From positions 24,040 through 88,039 of the forward strand of contig JAFLJP010000053.1 of assembly GCA_022712945.1 (NCBI GenBank): DNA of 64,000 nt. Direction: 5' to 3'. Every line of letters starts with the position of its first letter. Position 1 is the first letter of the stretch. A model generated the notes under the pieces. That model saw nothing but the letters and a program-made list of their open reading frames with translations, did not search any database and was not told the origin of the DNA. Below are positions 41,688-51,819 of the stretch, one piece after another. Position numbers and translations under genes: made by a program. This stretch comes from Gammaproteobacteria bacterium. GTDB lineage: Bacteria; Pseudomonadota; Gammaproteobacteria; RBG-16-57-12.

Positions 41688-42242
41688 TTGAGTACAAAAC
41701 CACGCTGGATTATTTTGGATCGTGATGGGGTGATCAATCAGGACTCTGATCACTACATCAAATCACTGGATGAATTTATTTTTATCCCTGGTAGCCTAGA
41801 AGCAATTGCAGCGCTCTCACGAGCAGGCTTCAATGTGACAGTGGCCACCAACCAATCGGGTATCGCCCGGGGTTACTATGACCTTGCAACCCTGGAAAAA
41901 ATGCACCAAAAACTGCAGCGCGAGTTGGCTGGATTGGGGGCTGAAGTCACCGACATTATCTACTGCCCCCACGGCCCTGACGAGCAGTGTGACTGTCGCA
42001 AGCCGAAGCCAGGAATGTACCGGACATTGGCAGAGCGTCATCACTTTGAGTTAGCTGCTGTGCCAGTTATTGGTGATTCGCTGCGGGATCTACAGGCGGC
42101 ACAACAGGTGGGTGCGCGGCCAATACTGGTGCGTACCGGCAAAGGAGAGCGAACCCTGGCCAAAGATGAAGGGCTTGATGGAATTCCTGTTTATGATGAC
42201 CTGTCTGCTGCCGTGAACGCACTATTGGCGGAGGATAAATAA
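41688..42242 (+). CDS. gmhB: D-glycero-beta-D-manno-heptose-1,7-bisphosphate 7-phosphatase
   Basis: WIILDRDGVINQDSDHYIKS; TNQSGIARGYY; CPHGPDEQCDCRKPKPGM. Confidence 0.92.
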   Translation: MSTKPRWIILDRDGVINQDSDHYIKSLDEFIFIPGSLEAIAALSRAGFNVTVATNQSGIARGYYDLATLEKMHQKLQRELAGLGAEVTDIIYCPHGPDEQCDCRKPKPGMYRTLAERHHFELAAVPVIGDSLRDLQAAQQVGARPILVRTGKGERTLAKDEGLDGIPVYDDLSAAVNALLAEDK

Positions 42243-42245
42243 TTA

Positions 42246-43028
42246 ATGATGTTTTTACGTTCACTACTGTTCACCGTAGGCTCGCTGTTGGCGTTGCTGG
42301 TGGTTTTTTTGGTTGGCATGTTTCTGTTTCTACTGCCATTCCGAATGCGTTACGCCTGGTTCACCCGTTGGGCCTGGTTTAATCTGCATTGGCTACGTAT
42401 CACCTGCGGTATCCACTATGTGGTGGAAGGGCGGGAGAACATTCCAGACCAGCCCTGTATCATCTTTAGTAAACATCAATCGACATTTGAAACCCTGGCA
42501 CTACAAATTATCCTGCCCCCACAGGCGTGGGTGCTAAAGCGTGAACTATTGTGGGTGCCGTTTTTTGGCTGGGGGCTGGCGCTCTGCCGACCAATTGCCA
42601 TTGACCGGGGGGCCGGGCGCAAAGCGGTAAAGCAGATTGTGAAGCAGGGGATTGCCCGCTTGAAGCAGGGGCAGTGGGTGCTGATTTTCCCCGAGGGGAC
42701 CCGTGTTGCACCGGGTGAGAAAAAACGCTACGGCATCGGTGGCGCTATTCTTGCCCATCAAAGCGGCTATCCGGTACTGCCGGTGGCTCACAATGCCGGT
42801 GAACTATGGCGTAAAAAACAGTTTATAAAAAAGCCCGGTACTATTCGCATCGTCATTGGTCCGCTGATTCGCAGTGATGACAAAGATGCGCAAACAATTA
42901 ATGCCGATGCCGAGGCGTGGATTGAATCCACAGTTGAGCAGATCTCCAATAGCAAAAATCAGCCGGTGGGGCGCTATGAAAAAGCAGCTGAAAAACGCAG
43001 CCCTGTCTCCTCTAATCGCGGCTCATAA
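42246..43028 (+). CDS. Lysophospholipid acyltransferase (PlsC family)
   Basis: FSKHQSTFETLAL (H-x4-E-type motif); FPEGTRVAPGEKKRYGIGGA. Confidence 0.9.
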   Translation: MMFLRSLLFTVGSLLALLVVFLVGMFLFLLPFRMRYAWFTRWAWFNLHWLRITCGIHYVVEGRENIPDQPCIIFSKHQSTFETLALQIILPPQAWVLKRELLWVPFFGWGLALCRPIAIDRGAGRKAVKQIVKQGIARLKQGQWVLIFPEGTRVAPGEKKRYGIGGAILAHQSGYPVLPVAHNAGELWRKKQFIKKPGTIRIVIGPLIRSDDKDAQTINADAEAWIESTVEQISNSKNQPVGRYEKAAEKRSPVSSNRGS

Positions 43029-43323
43029 CCATCGATCTTGGTAAGTGTATCCATGCGGGCCAGGACAACTACAGGCTGTTGATCACCTGAGTTCATTCCA
43101 GGCACCAGTAGAGGTCTCACTGCGTTTGAAACCAAAGCCAATGCCGTCACTCGCTTCTACTGTTTTAGGTGGTTGATGTACTCGTTATTGCTTACCAAGA
43201 AAATGGAATTGCAATATACTCTGTCCGCATGAAAATTGCGCATCTGTAGGTTTTTTTGCTGGCTTTGCAAGCAACTGTAGTAACACGGTAAATTGAATTA
43301 CCGTGTTTTAAAAGGATAATGTT

Positions 43324-45533
43324 GTGAATGTTAAATCGGAATCATCTGTTTCCCCTTCCCTTGAATATCGCCTCTCTTCGCATTTGAGAAGCTTTTTGTT
43401 GCCGACAAAGCATAGGCTAGGTTTATCGATATTGTTGATTTTTATTACCAATGTACTGATAGACGCTACCGTGTATGCAGGTGATAGTTTAGCCATCCAG
43501 CATGAATACATTGTCGCGGAAGAGACTGTTTATGGTGATAAAGCTGAAATCTTATATAAAACGGACAACATCTATATTAATGTCGCGAAGCCTAATAATG
43601 CAGGTGTTTCTAAAAATGCTTTTTCACTCATTAGTCCTCTGTCCCAGCAAAAAATTTACATCGTTAATACCCCAACCTTTAACCCTAAAATAGGCGACAC
43701 TCCAGCAGAGACCATTGTATTGGATGTTGGCCTGACAAATCCGGATATCTGGTTGAAAGATATAGAAATTCTAGGTAAAAAAGCAAATCTCGTGATTATC
43801 GGCCGGAATATCTATGTTAGAGGTGATTCTGTTATTAAAAATGCACAAAGAGTAGTTTTGGCCACAGGAAGGCCTTCTTATACTGTTGATGGTGCTTTGG
43901 ATTTTGTGGAAGTGGGTGAAAGTCTTGGGGCTGGAATCGGCGCTGACAGTGGACTCATATATGTACTTTCAAGCGGCTTTAGCGCGCCAGGTGCAATGTT
44001 TGTTGATTTAGTCAGTAGCCATATTTTAAGTAGCCGCATTAGTACCAACTTGCGAGGCAAGCGGGTGGAGGGGCAGGTGGTAGTCGATAAGCATGGTGAT
44101 TTGGAAATTGCCTCAGGCGAAGTGCAGATTAGCGCAGGTTTCGGTACGTTTGACTATAAAAGCTCAACCTTTACCCCCGCGCAATTGCATGAATCGTATT
44201 ATGTTGGAAATGTAATGACCTTGAGTGACGATTTTAGATCAGGAAGTATTCGGGTTAATGCATACGGAAGAGCAGGAGTCAGTATACATGGAAAATTGCG
44301 TACCGTGGCTGATCTTACAATGGCCTCAATTTATGGCAATACTACGGTTATTCCTGATGGCTCAATTTACATTAATTCATACGGCGATATAAGGATTAGA
44401 GACAGCCTGCAAGCAAAAAATAAAATTGAATTAAATTAAATGCACATTACAGCACTTACATAAGTCCATTTGACGACGTGGCTTGGGGCAGCCTTGAGGC
44501 AAAAACCGTTAATATTTCCTCTAGTGATTATTTTAGAAATGAGACAGGTCATATCTCAGCAGAAAAGGTCTATATAGCTGCAGCAGTAATACACAATTAT
44601 GGTGATATTTTTGCAGATTATGGTGTTTATTTATCAGGCGAAAATGAGATTAAGAACGGATTTGGTGGAAAGATTCTCGCTAAGGAAATCGCCTTGGTAT
44701 CCGACGGCTTGGTCTTTAACGGCTCGGGATGGTTTGAGGGTGATTTTGAGGATTATATTGATGATATACATATGCCAGATGGATATACCTATGAGCCATT
44801 TCTGGACTTTAATAATATTGATACTAGTAATAATGAATCAATAATATGGGGAGAATTTGTTGAAATTTATGCCTCCAGTTTTGTGGCGGTTAATCCTTAT
44901 GAAAAAAACATCCCTCCTGAGGATAAAGACCTTCCTTTTATTTTAGATCCAGGCCTAAGTAATCAGGTTGTAGTTTCGGCTGACTATCATTTGAAAATTG
45001 ATGTTGAGAATACATTTTTAAATCGCTCCGCGGTTGTTGAGTCTGTCTATGGCAGCTTTAATTTGAATTCAAGTAAAATTGAGAATGAGCGGGATTTTGC
45101 AATATCCACGTCTACGGTTGAAATACCTGGAGAAAACACGGTCGTACATACCGACTATATAAGTCGCCTTTCTCCAGCCGGGCGAATTTCCAGCGGGAGC
45201 AACTTGGTGATAAGCGCGGATAGTCTGTTTAACAATAGCAGTACAATTGAAGTTTTTGGTGCTTTGGATGCCAATGTCAGGCTGGTGGACATGGTGGGTA
45301 AAGAGTTACAAAAAGAGAGTGTTAAAACCATTTATACCCGTCACAGTCAACGCATCTGCTCTAAGCGTAAGTGGGGGGCATGTGTTGATCGCACGACAAA
45401 CCGATGGACAACCAGCAAAGAGGTTTCAGAATCAGAAAAGCTAGGAGACATACCTTTTGTTATGTATCTGGAAGGCGCGTTACCGCCTGGTTTTGGCTAT
45501 GAAGCATTTAAGATGAATGGCGTGGTTCAGTGA
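43324..45533 (+). pseudogene. TpsA-like exoprotein (FHA/CdiA-type TPS domain), split by a frameshift
   Basis: ORFs 43324-44439 and 44478-45533; NVAKPNNAGVSKN resembles the TPS-domain NxAxPNxxGxSxN signature; removing one TTAAA from TTAAATTAAA (44431-44440) restores ...IELNAHYSTYISPFDDVAWGSLEAK... Confidence 0.7.
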
Positions 45534-45699
45534 TAACACAATGGTTTTCGATAACGAGTGGAAAACCAAGCCGTCAATACGTGAAAATGACCTATTGATA
45601 ACACCCTGAATCCCTCACTGTTTATTGATGTTTTGCCACGCAGGCAGCCCTGATACGCTTGGTTTATGGCCAGCATAGTAATTGTTAAAGGAATAGGTA

Positions 45700-48600
45700 A
45701 TGTACTCCCAGATTGAAAAAATGGACAAGAATTTTCCCACCCCTCCACGTTGGAAGAAGGTTGTCTCTTCGATATTAAGTTTTCTGATACTTTTTCAGTC
45801 AACTTCTTATGTCTATGCTTCAACCGCACAGTTTGTTGACATGCTAAGCAATTCGCATAGTTATGAAGTAGACAGTGCGAATCATGAGCAATTATACAAA
45901 GGTGTATTCACACCAACAGAGCCACATCTTGATGGCATGGCCTATTTTTACGATTCGCTTAAAGAAAGTGATTATCAAGCTTTTAATGGTGCCACGCTGG
46001 TGCCCGTCGACGTGGCAGGCATATCCATTTTTATCCCCTACGTGCCCGCCATGCCCACTCGTATTGGTACGTCCTACGTAGAGTCCGGGTTAATTCGCTA
46101 CCAAATGACGGAGTTGCTTGGACGTGGCTGGATTGGAGGGCGTGGCTACACGAGTTATAACCAGCAAAGCCACGACCTTTATGACAAAGGGCTTGAGTTT
46201 CTTGCCGCAAAAAATTTGAAATTTGGTCAACCGCTAACCCCAGAGTTAAAAGCGGGCTTAATAGAGGATATGATTTGGCCGGAAATTCGACTGGTCAATG
46301 GTCAAGAGGTTCTTTTTCCCATTGTTTACCTGACCGATGAAACCATTGCTGCACACAAAATTACCGGCTCTACCCTGGCAGCTGACTCTGCAAATTTTGA
46401 CACCTTCTCTTTTGCTGCAACGGGTGTCGATATCAATATACGCCGCAATGTGATTATCAATGTTAGAGATGACTTTATTCTTACCGGCGGCGGCATTACG
46501 GCGGGTGAGGATCTAAATATTACCGCAGGGCGCAATATTGAAAATTATTCCGGTGCAATGTCTGCGGATAGCATTAATTTAGTTGCTCAGGAAATTTACA
46601 ACGGCACCCTCGTGACACAACACCACTATGCCCACGGTTACGACTCTCAGTTTGACACCGTCGGCACCATTACCGCAGTGGGTGATATCAATATCAACTC
46701 ATTCGGTCAGGTGGTATTTGAGGGGGGCAGCGCATCGGCACAGGGCGATATCCGCATACAGGCTGACGGCAACATTATTCTGATTAGCAAAGAAGCCATC
46801 GATGAACAGAGTCAGTCAGGCCGCAATTGGGAATATCAGGAACGCTCACTGACCAACCTTCAAACCCAGCTCTCCGCTGCGGACTCCATCTCACTGCTCT
46901 CTGGTGGGCAGATATACATACAGGGTGCGCAAGTGGAAGCGCAAGGGCTTCTTGAAATTCTCTCTGCTTACGGCGTGCAAGTACTGAATGATGTTGATTA
47001 CCACTCCACCTATTCGTATATGGAGTGGGATAGTACTGATCCGCTGGCTGACGCGGCAGCTATTGGTGCGATTGGCATTGGTGGTGGTACCGAAGGCAGT
47101 GTCACCAAAAGAACAAATCGAGAAGACGTGGTGCGGGCACTGTTAAGCGCTGGTAAAGATCTGCGTATTTACACCACCAATGGCGACATTACCCTGAGGG
47201 CTGTACGTGCTGTCTCTGATGGGGTGATCGACCTGATCGCGCCAGACGGCTCCATCAATATTGAGCTTGCGATTAGCCGGGATCTCTATGATTTCGTGAT
47301 GCAAGATGAGAACGCTACCTCGATTTACAATAAATCCAATGGGCACGTGCAAGAGGTGGTCTCTTATACGGAGTTTGAAGCAAAAGGAGGGATTGAATAC
47401 GAGGCAGGTGCCGGGGTATTTGTTCAGGTAGGGATGCAAGAGGGGCAAAAACAAGAGCTGGATGTGATTATCGACCAGCTCTCTGAATCCGCCCCTTCAT
47501 TGGCATGGATGAAGCAACTTAAAGATGATCCTGCCATTTCAACTAACTGGAGTGAAGTTGAATTTGTCGTCAAGGAGTGGGATGAAGAGTTCGCGGGCCT
47601 GACACCTGAAGCGATGGCGGTTGTTGCCATTGCTATTGCTATTGCAACCAGTGGCGTCGGTGCTGGTTTCGTTGGCGCAGGTACTGCCACCGTGACTGCT
47701 ACCGCAGGTGGTGCGATGGCCAGTGCCGCATTTACCTCCATTGTGACCACAGCATCGTTAAGTCTGGCTAATAATGGCTTTGATATCGAACAAACCTTTA
47801 AAGAGCTAGGCAGCAGTGACAACCTGAAAGCACTGGCCACCACCATGGTGACCGCAGGTTTAATCTCCGCCGCTGATTTTGAGCTATTTGCGAGTATTGG
47901 CGAGGCAGAGGCGGCGGGTGAGGTGGCCTCAATAACCGATCGAGCCTATCAAGCAGCTACTCACGCCTTTATCGCGGTTTCCACCGATATGATCATCAAT
48001 GAGGTCGATATCAGTGAATTTGAAGAGCAGTTTAAAGTGGCGCTTACCCACAAAGCGATTGCTCTGGTAGGTGAAGTGGCTGCTAATGAATTGGGGCGCT
48101 ATGGCCAAGAAATAAATGAACAGTCAACTACCGTAAGTACTGCGGCGACGGTTATTCACAAGACCATGCGTTATGTCGGCCATGCAGCATTGGGCTGTGT
48201 GCTGGGCGCGGCAACCTCTGACGCGGGTGGTGCCTCAATTGACGAAAATCAGGATCAGTGTATCACCGGTGGTTTAGCCGCCGTGGTTGGTGAAGTGGTC
48301 GCTGAGCAATATATCCAGTCTGAAATGGCTGACTGGACTCAGGGGTATGCCGATAGCGGCACCGCGCCAACCAACGCACAAATGTTGGCGCAAATTGATA
48401 AATGGAAAACAGATGGGGTGGATCTAGCCAAAATGACCGCCGCGATTGGTGCCTTTTTAGCTGGCGCGGATGTGAACATCGCAGCGATGACCGCTGAAAA
48501 TGCGGCGGAAAATAACTTGTTTTTCGTTCCCGTATTGTATGTGGTGCTCATGCAGGCGGTCGTGCTAACGACCTACGCAGCGATTATCGGTAATGGCAGT

Positions 48601-49467
48601 GTGGTGGATGGTTTAAATCAGATTCAAGATGACACCAATGCGCTTGGTGCTGCGGTCGCTGCCGCAGTTAATCAAGCAAAGGATGGTGTTGTTGCTTATG
48701 CCATTGAGACTAACCCATCGTTAGCTGCGGAGGTGGGCAATACCATTGCTGTGCTGGATGAATTCACCAAGCCGATGGCAGAAGGCGTGGTGGTCACCTT
48801 TCAATACATTGATGATAAAACAAAGGCCAGTGAGACCGTTACGGCTGCCTGGAATGAGCTGACAGATGATCAGCAGAAGCAATTGCGCGCCAGCGTGACC
48901 TTTGTTTCATTCATATTGCCTGTTGCGACCCTGACGCGGATGAATACGCTGACCAATATCGATGGTTATGAGCCGGGTATGCTGAGGGATCTGAGCCATA
49001 CGTCTTACGATAACCTTTCAGTAGATGATAGAGAGACACTCCAGTTACTCCCCGGTGGCAGTCATGCGTTAAGAGGGGATGTGCATCGTCGTGATGCATC
49101 TGCGGTTAATGAGGAATTTCCAGAGGGGTATGCCTCACCTTATAAGCCTGGAACATTAGTGACAGAATTTACAACCCAGGCTGAAATTATTTTTGTACGA
49201 GTATATGGAGATAGTAATGAGCCAAACAGAGGCTGGATGATGAGGGCTGAAGACATAGAGGGGTTATCTCCTGCTGAAATAAAGGCCAAGTTTGCGCTAC
49301 CTAGCACGCCACGGTATGTTACAGAAGTCCATGTGCCGGGGGGGTATCGAATGAGGGAAGGGATTGTTAATCCAAACTTTGAAGAGCCTGGCGGCGGGGT
49401 GCAGTATCAAACGATCGGAGACCGTTTGCCTGCTGAGGCCTTTTTGAACGCGAGGGTGATTGATTGA
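45700..49467 (+). CDS. FHA/CdiA-like polymorphic toxin with AENN (VENN-like) pretoxin region and C-terminal toxin candidate
   Basis: N-terminal signal-like segment; FHA-like repeats (DINIRRNVIINVRDDFILTGGGITAGEDLNITAGRNIEN); hydrophobic pretoxin region ending TAENAAENN; C-terminus PNFEEPGGGVQYQTIGDRLPAEAFL. Confidence 0.75.
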   Translation: MYSQIEKMDKNFPTPPRWKKVVSSILSFLILFQSTSYVYASTAQFVDMLSNSHSYEVDSANHEQLYKGVFTPTEPHLDGMAYFYDSLKESDYQAFNGATLVPVDVAGISIFIPYVPAMPTRIGTSYVESGLIRYQMTELLGRGWIGGRGYTSYNQQSHDLYDKGLEFLAAKNLKFGQPLTPELKAGLIEDMIWPEIRLVNGQEVLFPIVYLTDETIAAHKITGSTLAADSANFDTFSFAATGVDINIRRNVIINVRDDFILTGGGITAGEDLNITAGRNIENYSGAMSADSINLVAQEIYNGTLVTQHHYAHGYDSQFDTVGTITAVGDININSFGQVVFEGGSASAQGDIRIQADGNIILISKEAIDEQSQSGRNWEYQERSLTNLQTQLSAADSISLLSGGQIYIQGAQVEAQGLLEILSAYGVQVLNDVDYHSTYSYMEWDSTDPLADAAAIGAIGIGGGTEGSVTKRTNREDVVRALLSAGKDLRIYTTNGDITLRAVRAVSDGVIDLIAPDGSINIELAISRDLYDFVMQDENATSIYNKSNGHVQEVVSYTEFEAKGGIEYEAGAGVFVQVGMQEGQKQELDVIIDQLSESAPSLAWMKQLKDDPAISTNWSEVEFVVKEWDEEFAGLTPEAMAVVAIAIAIATSGVGAGFVGAGTATVTATAGGAMASAAFTSIVTTASLSLANNGFDIEQTFKELGSSDNLKALATTMVTAGLISAADFELFASIGEAEAAGEVASITDRAYQAATHAFIAVSTDMIINEVDISEFEEQFKVALTHKAIALVGEVAANELGRYGQEINEQSTTVSTAATVIHKTMRYVGHAALGCVLGAATSDAGGASIDENQDQCITGGLAAVVGEVVAEQYIQSEMADWTQGYADSGTAPTNAQMLAQIDKWKTDGVDLAKMTAAIGAFLAGADVNIAAMTAENAAENNLFFVPVLYVVLMQAVVLTTYAAIIGNGSVVDGLNQIQDDTNALGAAVAAAVNQAKDGVVAYAIETNPSLAAEVGNTIAVLDEFTKPMAEGVVVTFQYIDDKTKASETVTAAWNELTDDQQKQLRASVTFVSFILPVATLTRMNTLTNIDGYEPGMLRDLSHTSYDNLSVDDRETLQLLPGGSHALRGDVHRRDASAVNEEFPEGYASPYKPGTLVTEFTTQAEIIFVRVYGDSNEPNRGWMMRAEDIEGLSPAEIKAKFALPSTPRYVTEVHVPGGYRMREGIVNPNFEEPGGGVQYQTIGDRLPAEAFLNARVID

Positions 49468-49820
49468 AAAAACCAAATGTAAGAGTGATTGACTGGGTTT
49501 TGTGGATTGATGACAAATGTATTGATTTTCCATACCCCGTTGCTGACCTGCTGATTTTTGATGAAAAAATTATTATTCGTGTTGATTCTGACTCACCTTC
49601 GGAGGTGATTGACAATGACCGAAATATCTATGCCTTGAATTATGATGGCGATGTATTGTGGCGAGTTGAAAAATGTCCCTATGGTGGGGAGATGGATAGA
49701 ACCTATGTGTCAATATACAAAGTGGGAAGCGCTGGGTTAGCGGCAGGGAATTGGATAGGGTACGATTTCTATATAGACTTAAATGATGGAACTATCACGG
49801 TTAAGGCTTTTACAAAATGA
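49464..49820 (+). CDS. Candidate immunity protein for the adjacent toxin
   Basis: 118 aa, acidic, no signal peptide; TTG start overlaps toxin TGA stop by 4 nt. Confidence 0.5.
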   Translation: MKKPNVRVIDWVLWIDDKCIDFPYPVADLLIFDEKIIIRVDSDSPSEVIDNDRNIYALNYDGDVLWRVEKCPYGGEMDRTYVSIYKVGSAGLAAGNWIGYDFYIDLNDGTITVKAFTK

Positions 49821-50019
49821 GAAGCAAAGGTCCGTAACAATCGTGGGCTGGAGGTCAGGGTTCAACAATGGGGCGCACCATGAAAGGTCAAGCCTTAACG
49901 ATCGCGCCGAAATTTTTAAAGCGTAAAACCGCTATCAAAAAATTACGTGAATTTGCTGATACGCGGATGGAACGCTTTGGTGATTTAATCGAGAGTAGAA
50001 TAAAAACGAATCAAGGGGT

Positions 50020-50040
50020 CAGAGTACTTGAAAAGTTGAG
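50020..50040 (+). repeat. 21-bp direct repeat copy 1
   Basis: CAGAGTACTTGAAAAGTTGAG, identical to 50695-50715. Confidence 0.85.
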
Positions 50041-50345
50041 ATAGCTTTCACAAATGGGGTCGTGTATAGCTGGATGGAAAGGATAGAAAAGGAGTTTTAT
50101 TGGCTTTTAGAACGCTGATTCGCTTTGATTCTAGAGGACATGACTTTAGGAGAAAAATACGAGCCTTAAGTACTTTGACCCTTCTTTGCCACTTGCCTGT
50201 ATAGGCAGTGAAAGTCTAAATGTCAACGCTGATAATGATGATGTACTGATCGATGCGGCGTTAGGTGTGTCCGATTTTAGTCGTGTTGTAAATCAGATTG
50301 GATCGTGATTTTAACATGTCATGATTATTCAAATTAGGAGATAAT

Positions 50346-50669
50346 ATGAAATTGAAATACTTGGCCTTATTTAGTTTGGGAATGATGTTTTCCGCATCTT
50401 CTCATGCAGCCATTGGCCCAGGCCATGTTTCTGGAAAAATAACGAACATTACTAGTATAAGCTCGGGTCTGCTGATAAGGGTCGGGGCTAATGAAGTGCC
50501 AGAGAGTTGCGATAGTGGAAGGGTGTGGATGGCAATAAGTCAGAATAAAACAGCAATGACATCACTGACATTAACCGCTTGGACGTTGGGACGTGCGGTC
50601 ACAGTCTATACAGCACCTACTTCAACTGGATACTGCCAGATTCATCAGGTTGATCCTAATGAATCATAG
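50346..50669 (+). CDS. Small secreted protein of unknown function
   Basis: Signal peptide MKLKYLALFSLGMMFSASSHA; two Cys in the mature 86 aa; preceding AGGAG. Confidence 0.6.
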   Translation: MKLKYLALFSLGMMFSASSHAAIGPGHVSGKITNITSISSGLLIRVGANEVPESCDSGRVWMAISQNKTAMTSLTLTAWTLGRAVTVYTAPTSTGYCQIHQVDPNES

Positions 50670-50694
50670 TGTGTAGCACCGAACCAAGCAAATC

Positions 50695-50715
50695 CAGAGT
50701 ACTTGAAAAGTTGAG
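50695..50715 (+). repeat. 21-bp direct repeat copy 2, abutting truncated phoX
   Basis: CAGAGTACTTGAAAAGTTGAG. Confidence 0.85.
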
Positions 50716-51363
50716 CTGACCATCGAAAACCCTGCCCTGGCCGCCGTGTTTTCCGATCAAGCGGAAGTTATTACCTATGCTCGTATGGCGGCGGACATTC
50801 TTGGCGCAACCCCAATGGACCGTCCTGAGTGGACTACCGTTGCGCCTAACGGCGACGTCTATTGCACACTGACCAACAACAGCCAACGTACTGAGGCTGA
50901 TGCTGCCAATCCATTGGCACCTAACGCTGATGGTCACATTATCAAGTGGCGTGATACTGACAAGTACCTGGGCACCACTTTCAAATGGGATATCTTCCTC
51001 ATCGCCCAAGACACTCATGGTACCGAAAATACCTTTAGCGATCCCGATGGTCTGTGGGCCGACCCGGACGGTCGTCTGTTCATTCAGACCGACGGTGGTC
51101 AAAAGGATGGTATGAACAACCAGATGTTGGTGGCTGACACCAACACCGGTGAAATACGCCGTTTGTTTGCAGGTGTCACGGGTGACGAGATTACTGGCAT
51201 CACGCTCACGTCCAATCGCCGTACCCTATTCGTCAACATCCAGCATCTTGGTAAAGGTGACCCCGCTAGCACCAACTTTCCAGCCGCTCTTGATGGCGTA
51301 ACCGTTCCTCGTGATGCGACCATTGTCATTACACGCAAAGATGGCGGTATTATTGGTTCATAA
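50716..51363 (+). pseudogene. 5'-truncated PhoX-type phosphatase (DUF839), C-terminal remnant
   Basis: LTIENPALAAVFSDQAEVITYARMAADILGATPMDRPEWTTVAPNGDVYCTLTNNSQR...FSDPDGLWADPDGRLFIQTDGGQ; no start or N-terminal two-thirds; begins at the direct repeat. Confidence 0.8.
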
Positions 51364-51490
51364 GTTGCTTTAATTGTGCATCGAGAAAGCCCCGATTGTT
51401 AATGCCGGAGCTTTATATATTTTGTCAGGTCTGCTAATTTTGCAACTGCACTTAGAATGTCTTTGAAAAGTTACACGCGGTTCATGCTAG

Positions 51491-51784
51491 GTGAACCAGA
51501 TGCCGGTGGGACGATCTTTAATCGTAACAGGCGGTGAACCTGAATGTATTACTCTGGAAAATTTCACTTGGATAAATACCGCTATTGGGAATGTTAAAAG
51601 ATCGATTAACGGCGCATACCACGTCATCAATGTGAAACACCTTCCTAGATACTTAGCCGAGTTTTGCTACCGGTTCAATCGCCGGCTTAAGCTTGAAAAT
51701 ATGCTTCCTAGGTTTGGCTATATCGCCGTTAGAACACCACCGATGCCGAATAGACTTCTAACACTGGTTGAGGATTATGGGTAA
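51491..51784 (+). pseudogene. IS1595-family (ISXO2-like) transposase C-terminal remnant
   Basis: FTWINTAIGNVKRSINGAYHVINVKHLPRYLAEFCYRFNRRLKLENMLPRFGYIAVRTPPMPNRLL. Confidence 0.8.
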
Positions 51785-51819
51785 TAAGGAATACTTTTGA
51801 GGGAGAGGGTGATGAGTAA

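Noticed and set aside
43036-43200. 10-bp inverted repeat TCTTGGTAAG/CTTACCAAGA flanking 145 bp
   Set aside because: Short arms, no target duplication, no coding remnant I could identify; may be chance or an old IS relic
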